DNA of 36,969 bases from NCBI GenBank assembly GCA_003058525.1, contig QBVD01000066.1, positions 1-36,969 of the forward strand, in the 5' to 3' direction. The notes beneath the pieces were generated by a model. The model was not told where the DNA came from and did no database searches. It was given only the letters and a program-made list of their open reading frames with translations. The DNA comes from a gamma proteobacterium symbiont of Ctena orbiculata. GTDB taxonomy: Bacteria; Pseudomonadota; Gammaproteobacteria; Chromatiales; Chromatiaceae. This document shows positions 33,010-36,969 of the stretch, one piece after another. Numbering within the stretch: position 1 is the stretch's first letter; each line of letters starts with the position of its first letter. Position numbers and translations under genes: made by a program.

Positions 33010-33737
33010 TCCTCCCCCCGCAACACACGCCTCACTTCAGGGAGGTGTCGCCGACTGACTTCCAGTGTCTCGTCACAACCGCGCAGGACCACTCGCGGAA
33101 TGCCGTCACTTCCCTTTTCAAGTCCCACCAGATGGCGCCTCACCACCAAGGCATTACGGTGGATGCGCAACAACCAGTCGCCATAGCGCTCCTGCAATCC
33201 TTTCAGGCTCTCCTCGAGCAACAGCTCACCCTCCTCGTGCCGGGCCATGACATATTTCGAGTCTGCACGCAGATAGATCACCTGATCCAAAGGCACCGTC
33301 CTCAATCCGCCCCGATAACTGGCGTGCAGTTTTGGGGCCTGACGTTCCTCGACCGTTGTGGAAGTGAGCTGGCTTCGGGTAACACGCTGGCTGCGTTGCA
33401 GCGCGGTCAACAGCCGCTCACGGCGTACCGGTTTCAACAAATAGTCCTGTGCGGATGATTCAAAGGCCTGCAGTGCGTGTTCCTCATAAGCCGTGGTGAA
33501 GATAACTGCCGGTGGCCGATCGCTTTCAGCCAGCCGCCGCGCGGCCTCCAATCCATCCATCCCAGGCATGCGTATATCCATCAATACCAGGTCAGCGCCT
33601 TGCTCCTTGAACTGCTGTAGTGCCTCTTCCCCGTTGGCCGCCTCACCCACCATTTGATAGGGGCTGCCAAGCTCTTCGATCAATGCCGCCAGGCGCTGTC
33701 TTGCCAGGGCCTCGTCATCCACTACCAATATTTTCAA
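33006..33737 (-). CDS. algR: AlgR-type LytTR response regulator
   Basis: An N-terminal receiver (ILVVDDEALARQRL, phospho-acceptor in LVLMDIRMPGMDG, Lys in YLLKPV) is followed by a LytTR DNA-binding domain (about 140-240, RIHRNALVVRRHLVGLE). ATG at 33752 is possible, but GGAGG lies inside those first codons, eight bases before a TTG at 33737. Starting there gives (M)KILVVDDE, the usual family N-terminus, and puts the phospho-Asp at residue 54, as in Pseudomonas AlgR. The kinase partner AlgZ is just upstream. AlgR-type regulators control alginate, pili or biofilm genes in Pseudomonas; targets here are unknown. Confidence 0.9.
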   Translation of the reverse strand: MKILVVDDEALARQRLAALIEELGSPYQMVGEAANGEEALQQFKEQGADLVLMDIRMPGMDGLEAARRLAESDRPPAVIFTTAYEEHALQAFESSAQDYLLKPVRRERLLTALQRSQRVTRSQLTSTTVEERQAPKLHASYRGGLRTVPLDQVIYLRADSKYVMARHEEGELLLEESLKGLQERYGDWLLRIHRNALVVRRHLVGLEKGSDGIPRVVLRGCDETLEVSRRHLPEVRRVLRGEE

Positions 33738-33752
33738 AGCTCCATCCTCCAT

Positions 33753-33779
33753 AGGGCCTGTTCACACTCATCCAATAGC
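33753..33779. repeat. TAGGGCCTGTT-family repeat between algZ and algR
   Basis: AGGGCCTGTTCACACTCATC followed by CAATAGCC. It is a variant of the repeat at 20071 and 36721. It fills most of the space between the algZ stop and the algR ribosome-binding site. Confidence 0.5.
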
Positions 33780-33784
33780 CACTG

Positions 33785-34864
33785 TTACTCCCACCAGGGA
33801 TGCGGAATCGCCAATCTGACCTGATGCTCTCCATCGATATTCGATTCGGTCAAGCTCGCTTCCAAATCGTACACACCCGCAAGGCGTGCGCGGATATTCT
33901 CCATTGCCAATCGGTTGCCCTCACGATGACTCCGCTCATCGGCTTCCGGCAGGGTGTTGCGGATACTCAAATTTATCCGATTGCGTCGATAACGGCCCGT
34001 AATGGTGATCGTGCCGCCCTTTGCGGCAGGCTCGATACCGTGGTAAACCGCATTCTCCAGCAACGGCTGTATGATCATCGGCGGGATCTTGGCCTGTTCC
34101 GGCAGGTCATTGAGATCCCACACAAGGTTCAGCCGTTCGCCCAAACGATAGTGTTCGATACTGAGATACTGGCGGGCCAGATCCAGCTCTCTACCCAGAC
34201 TGGAAAGCTGGCTGGCATCACCGAGAGAAACCCTGAACAGATCGGCAAGGTCCTCCACCACCTCTTCGGCCATCGCAGGGTCACTCCGGGTGAGACTGGC
34301 AATGGTGTTCATGCTGTTAAACAGGAAGTGGGGGCGAATACGGGAGTAGAGGGCCTGCAATCGGGCGCTGTTCTCAGCCTCCTCCTGCCGCCGCCACAGA
34401 TATTGCAGATAGAGGTAGTGGAGTACCAATACACCTACGATGGCACTGATACCCAGGGTACGCCAAATCAGGTCGGTGTGATTATGGGGCAACATCGCCA
34501 GCTGCATGCTGCTGTTCATCCAGACAATCAGGTGGGATACAAGCCATGCCATTCCGAGCAGGATGAGGAACACACTCATGCCTGCCCACCAATTCCCCAG
34601 TCTGTTGAGATGCGGACGCAGCAGACAGATCAACACCGCCGTGCTCAGGCCGATCCACTGCACCAGTAACGAGATCAGACTCAGGACCGAAAAAAAGCCG
34701 CTCAAGCGATCGGTCACTGCCAGGGACAACAGAATGGCAAGCAGTTCACCGATCACGACCACCGCGAATACGGCCCGCATGGCACACAGATTGGGGATAA
34801 AGATCACCCTGCCATCAGAATCCGATGGTCGTTTCCTTTCAGATTGTGTCTCACTCTGCTGCAT
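33785..34864 (-). CDS. algZ: AlgZ/FimS-type sensor histidine kinase
   Basis: The 359-residue protein has several N-terminal membrane helices (about 30-53, 58-83, 94-116 and 137-155) without a large periplasmic domain, then the LytS-type kinase core: RIRPHFLFNSMNTI with His179 as the likely phospho-site, PLLENAVYHGIEP as N box, and a less typical ATP lid. This is the atypical kinase class paired with LytTR regulators. GAGG lies just before the ATG. It precedes algR by 32-47 bases and is divergent from argH, as in Pseudomonas and many other gammaproteobacteria. Confidence 0.92.
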   Translation of the reverse strand: MQQSETQSERKRPSDSDGRVIFIPNLCAMRAVFAVVVIGELLAILLSLAVTDRLSGFFSVLSLISLLVQWIGLSTAVLICLLRPHLNRLGNWWAGMSVFLILLGMAWLVSHLIVWMNSSMQLAMLPHNHTDLIWRTLGISAIVGVLVLHYLYLQYLWRRQEEAENSARLQALYSRIRPHFLFNSMNTIASLTRSDPAMAEEVVEDLADLFRVSLGDASQLSSLGRELDLARQYLSIEHYRLGERLNLVWDLNDLPEQAKIPPMIIQPLLENAVYHGIEPAAKGGTITITGRYRRNRINLSIRNTLPEADERSHREGNRLAMENIRARLAGVYDLEASLTESNIDGEHQVRLAIPHPWWE

Positions 34865-34876
34865 TCATCCTCTGCC

Positions 34877-34885
34877 TGCTATAAT
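34877..34885 (+). promoter_or_regulatory. Extended -10 promoter of argH
   Basis: TGCTATAAT contains a perfect -10 box with the TG extension and lies 33 bases before the argH ATG. No good -35 box is visible, as expected for an extended -10 promoter. Confidence 0.55.
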
Positions 34886-34917
34886 CCGGCCTGCTTACAA
34901 ATTCAGGACAATCCTAC

Positions 34918-36312
34918 ATGAGCGACAGTCACGCGCCTACGAAACCCTGGTCAGGCCGCTTCAATGAACCGACCGATGCCTTTGTTGAGGCATTCACCGC
35001 ATCTGTCGGCTTTGACCAGCGACTCTACCAATATGACATTCAAGGCTCCATCGCCCACGCCACCATGCTGGCCCGTCAGGGCATTCTGAGCGATAGCGAA
35101 CGCGATGCCATCGTGCACGGCCTGAAGCAGATCCGCAAACGCATCGAACAAGGAGATTTCTCCTGGTCCATCTCCCTGGAAGATGTGCATATGAATGTCG
35201 AATCCGCCCTCACAGAGGCTATCGGCGATGCCGGTAAAAAACTTCACACCGGCCGCTCTCGCAATGATCAGGTTGCCACCGATATCCGACTCTGGCTGCG
35301 AGACGAAATCGACCAGATCAGAGACGCCATTCTCCGTTTGCAAACCGCCTTGCTGGATAAGGCCGATCTGGAGGCTGATACCATATTACCAGGCTTTACC
35401 CACCTGCAAACGGCACAACCGGTATCCTTCGGTCACCACATGATGGCCTGGTTCGAGATGCTGGAGCGCGACCGGGAGCGCCTGGCCGACTGTAACAGGC
35501 GGCTCAATGTGATGCCTCTGGGCGCCGCCGCACTGGCCGGTACCACCTACCCGATCGACCGTCACATGACCGCCGAACTGCTGGGCTTCTCGAGACCGGC
35601 GGATAATTCTCTGGACGCCGTCTCGGACCGTGATTTCGCCATCGAATTCAGCGCCGCAGCGAGTATTTTGATGATGCATCTGTCGAGATTCTCCGAGGAG
35701 CTGATCATCTGGTCCTCCGCACAATTTGGTTTTATCGAACTCTCCGACAGTTTCTGCACCGGCTCGTCGATCATGCCGCAGAAGAAGAACCCGGATGTCC
35801 CTGAGCTGATTCGGGGCAAGAGTGGCCGCATTTTCGGTCATCTGATCGCATTGCTGACCCTGATGAAGAGCCAGCCCCTGGCCTACAACAAGGACAATCA
35901 GGAAGACAAGGAGCCCCTGTTCGACAGCGTGGACAATCTGAAGGGGTCATTGAAGGTTTTTGCCGATATGGTCCCCGCCATCAACTGCCGCAAGGAGGCC
36001 ATGCGACAGGCAACCATGCAGGGATTCGCCACCGCCACCGACCTGGCCGACTACCTGGTGCGCAAGGGCATTCCCTTTCGCGACGCCCATGAGGTGGTAG
36101 GCAGGGCGGTTGCATTCGGTGTTGCCGAAGGGCGCGATCTCTCGCAGATGAAACTGGAGGAGTTGCAGCGTTTCTCCAGTGAAATCGAGGCGGATGTATT
36201 CGGTATCCTCACCCTCGAAGGTTCCCTCGCCGCGCGAGACCATATCGGCGGCACCGCCCCCAATCAGGTACGCCGTGCAATTGCCCGCGCCAGAGAGCGT
36301 CTTGCCACCTGA
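34918..36312 (+). CDS. argH: Argininosuccinate lyase
   Basis: ArgH splits argininosuccinate into arginine and fumarate, the last step of arginine synthesis. The 464 residues match the family over full length: [10 protein letters not shown] at the start, [13 protein letters not shown] and [16 protein letters not shown] in the catalytic regions, and the fumarase/lyase signature [12 protein letters not shown] at about residue 282 with the flexible catalytic Ser. It is divergent from algZ with a 53-base spacer and followed after seven bases by a small VOC gene. Confidence 0.97.
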   Translation: MSDSHAPTKPWSGRFNEPTDAFVEAFTASVGFDQRLYQYDIQGSIAHATMLARQGILSDSERDAIVHGLKQIRKRIEQGDFSWSISLEDVHMNVESALTEAIGDAGKKLHTGRSRNDQVATDIRLWLRDEIDQIRDAILRLQTALLDKADLEADTILPGFTHLQTAQPVSFGHHMMAWFEMLERDRERLADCNRRLNVMPLGAAALAGTTYPIDRHMTAELLGFSRPADNSLDAVSDRDFAIEFSAAASILMMHLSRFSEELIIWSSAQFGFIELSDSFCTGSSIMPQKKNPDVPELIRGKSGRIFGHLIALLTLMKSQPLAYNKDNQEDKEPLFDSVDNLKGSLKVFADMVPAINCRKEAMRQATMQGFATATDLADYLVRKGIPFRDAHEVVGRAVAFGVAEGRDLSQMKLEELQRFSSEIEADVFGILTLEGSLAARDHIGGTAPNQVRRAIARARERLAT

Positions 36313-36319
36313 TATCACG

Positions 36320-36703
36320 ATGATCCGACTGCACCATGTCAGCCTGCTCGTCGCCGATACCCGGCGCTCGTTGGCTTTTTACCGGGACCTATTGGGCTTG
36401 GAGGTCGATCCGGCTCGTCCCGATCTGGGTTTCCCCGGGGCCTGGCTGAAGGTGGGTGATCTGCAGATCCATCTGCTGGAGCTGGATAATCCCGACGCCC
36501 TTGCCGAGCCTCCGGAACATGGCGGACGGGACCGTCATGCCGCCTTCATGGTTGATGATTTCAAAGCCATGCGTGCCAAGCTGGATCAAGCGGGCATTGA
36601 CTATACGATGAGCCGCTCAGGCCGCGAGGCGCTGTTTTGCCGGGATCCGGATCAAAACACGATTGAATTGATCGCCGGGCAGCTACCCTCATCTGGATCT
36701 TAG
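36320..36703 (+). CDS. VOC-family (glyoxalase/bleomycin resistance-like) protein
   Basis: A single vicinal-oxygen-chelate domain of 127 residues: MIRLHHVSLLVADTRRSLAFYRDLLGL at the start, LQIHLLEL, HAAFMVDDF and DPDQNTIELIAG at the end. The first His, the Glu in LLEL, the middle His and the last Glu are candidate metal ligands. The frame is open further upstream inside argH, but the fold starts at ATG 36320. It lies seven bases after the argH stop, so cotranscription is likely. The substrate is not known. Confidence 0.85.
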   Translation: MIRLHHVSLLVADTRRSLAFYRDLLGLEVDPARPDLGFPGAWLKVGDLQIHLLELDNPDALAEPPEHGGRDRHAAFMVDDFKAMRAKLDQAGIDYTMSRSGREALFCRDPDQNTIELIAGQLPSSGS

Positions 36704-36720
36704 CAGTATCAACCGCCCCT

Positions 36721-36969
36721 TAGGGCCTGTTAACACTAATCCAATCGACTCTGCTGGAGCTGTTATTTTACCCAGCAAGGCAGAATGAGCGAGGTTTAGC
36801 CGTGCTAAATGAGCGAATGATAACGCCGCTGGGTGGAAAAACAGCCCCAGCCCTTCGGGTTGTGCCTGAAAATGCGCCACTCGGCGTTGCTCGTCGCTCA
36901 TTTGGAATCACCAAACCTCACTCCTCGCGCCTTGATTGGCGCATTTTCAGACACAACAGAGCCGATTGG
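36721..36969. repeat. Nested inverted-repeat element, continuing past the window
   Basis: It starts with TAGGGCCTGTTAACACTAAT and CCAATCGACTCTG; the window ends with CAGAGCCGATTGG, the near-exact complement of the latter. Inside are two further inverted pairs: 36759-36776 with 36828-36845 (around CCCAGC/GCTGGG) and 36861-36879 with 36937-36955 (18 of 19 matching). No gene is seen in 36704-36969. It looks like a non-autonomous mobile or structured repeat. Confidence 0.6.

Overview
The window reads as a chromosomal segment of a gammaproteobacterium with a cytochrome-rich respiratory lifestyle. The best marker is the right third: argH, divergent from algZ-algR, followed by hemC-hemD-hemX-hemY. 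This gene order is typical of Gammaproteobacteria such as Pseudomonas and many purple or sulfur-oxidising lineages. The species cannot be named from sequence alone.

Left edge (1-3.2 kb) is accessory DNA. It holds the first 17 codons of an IS21-type istA running off the window, IS21-type terminal repeats, a roughly 146-bp palindromic MITE-like element, a remnant of a broken gene, small unknown genes, a YdjM-type membrane protein and a small Cys-rich exported protein. From 3.2 to 8.8 kb lie three tandem paralogous genes for exported proteins of about 600 residues. Their N-terminal two thirds are nearly shared, while a C-terminal segment varies. This is the most unusual locus of the window. It is followed by a short GNAT acetyltransferase and a two-gene RND efflux system (adaptor plus pump, no TolC).

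The middle (14-19.8 kb) carries housekeeping-type genes: ubiD, an orphan ParA ATPase, an NAD-dependent epimerase, a ferredoxin/FNR-type flavin oxidoreductase, an exported rhodanese, a DksA/TraR-type zinc finger protein and a small discoidin-like protein. A second MITE copy with a 6-bp target duplication sits at 19.9 kb, inserted into the end of another palindromic repeat. Next comes a divergent pair: a SAM methyltransferase and a very large BTAD/cyclase-like/ATPase/TPR regulator. The regulator is split by one in-frame TAA. The spacer between the pair holds direct heptamers with 11-bp period, as expected for an operator of this regulator class.

The right part (25.4-34.9 kb) is a block on the minus strand: algZ, algR, a di-haem cytochrome c overlapping algR, hemC, hemD, hemX, hemY, a terminator, then a c4-like di-haem cytochrome overlapping a membrane diguanylate cyclase. 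Haem synthesis, cytochromes and two signalling systems are therefore interleaved. argH and a VOC-family protein lie on the plus strand at the end. The last 250 bases are a nested inverted-repeat element that continues past the window. No tRNA, rRNA or CRISPR array was seen.
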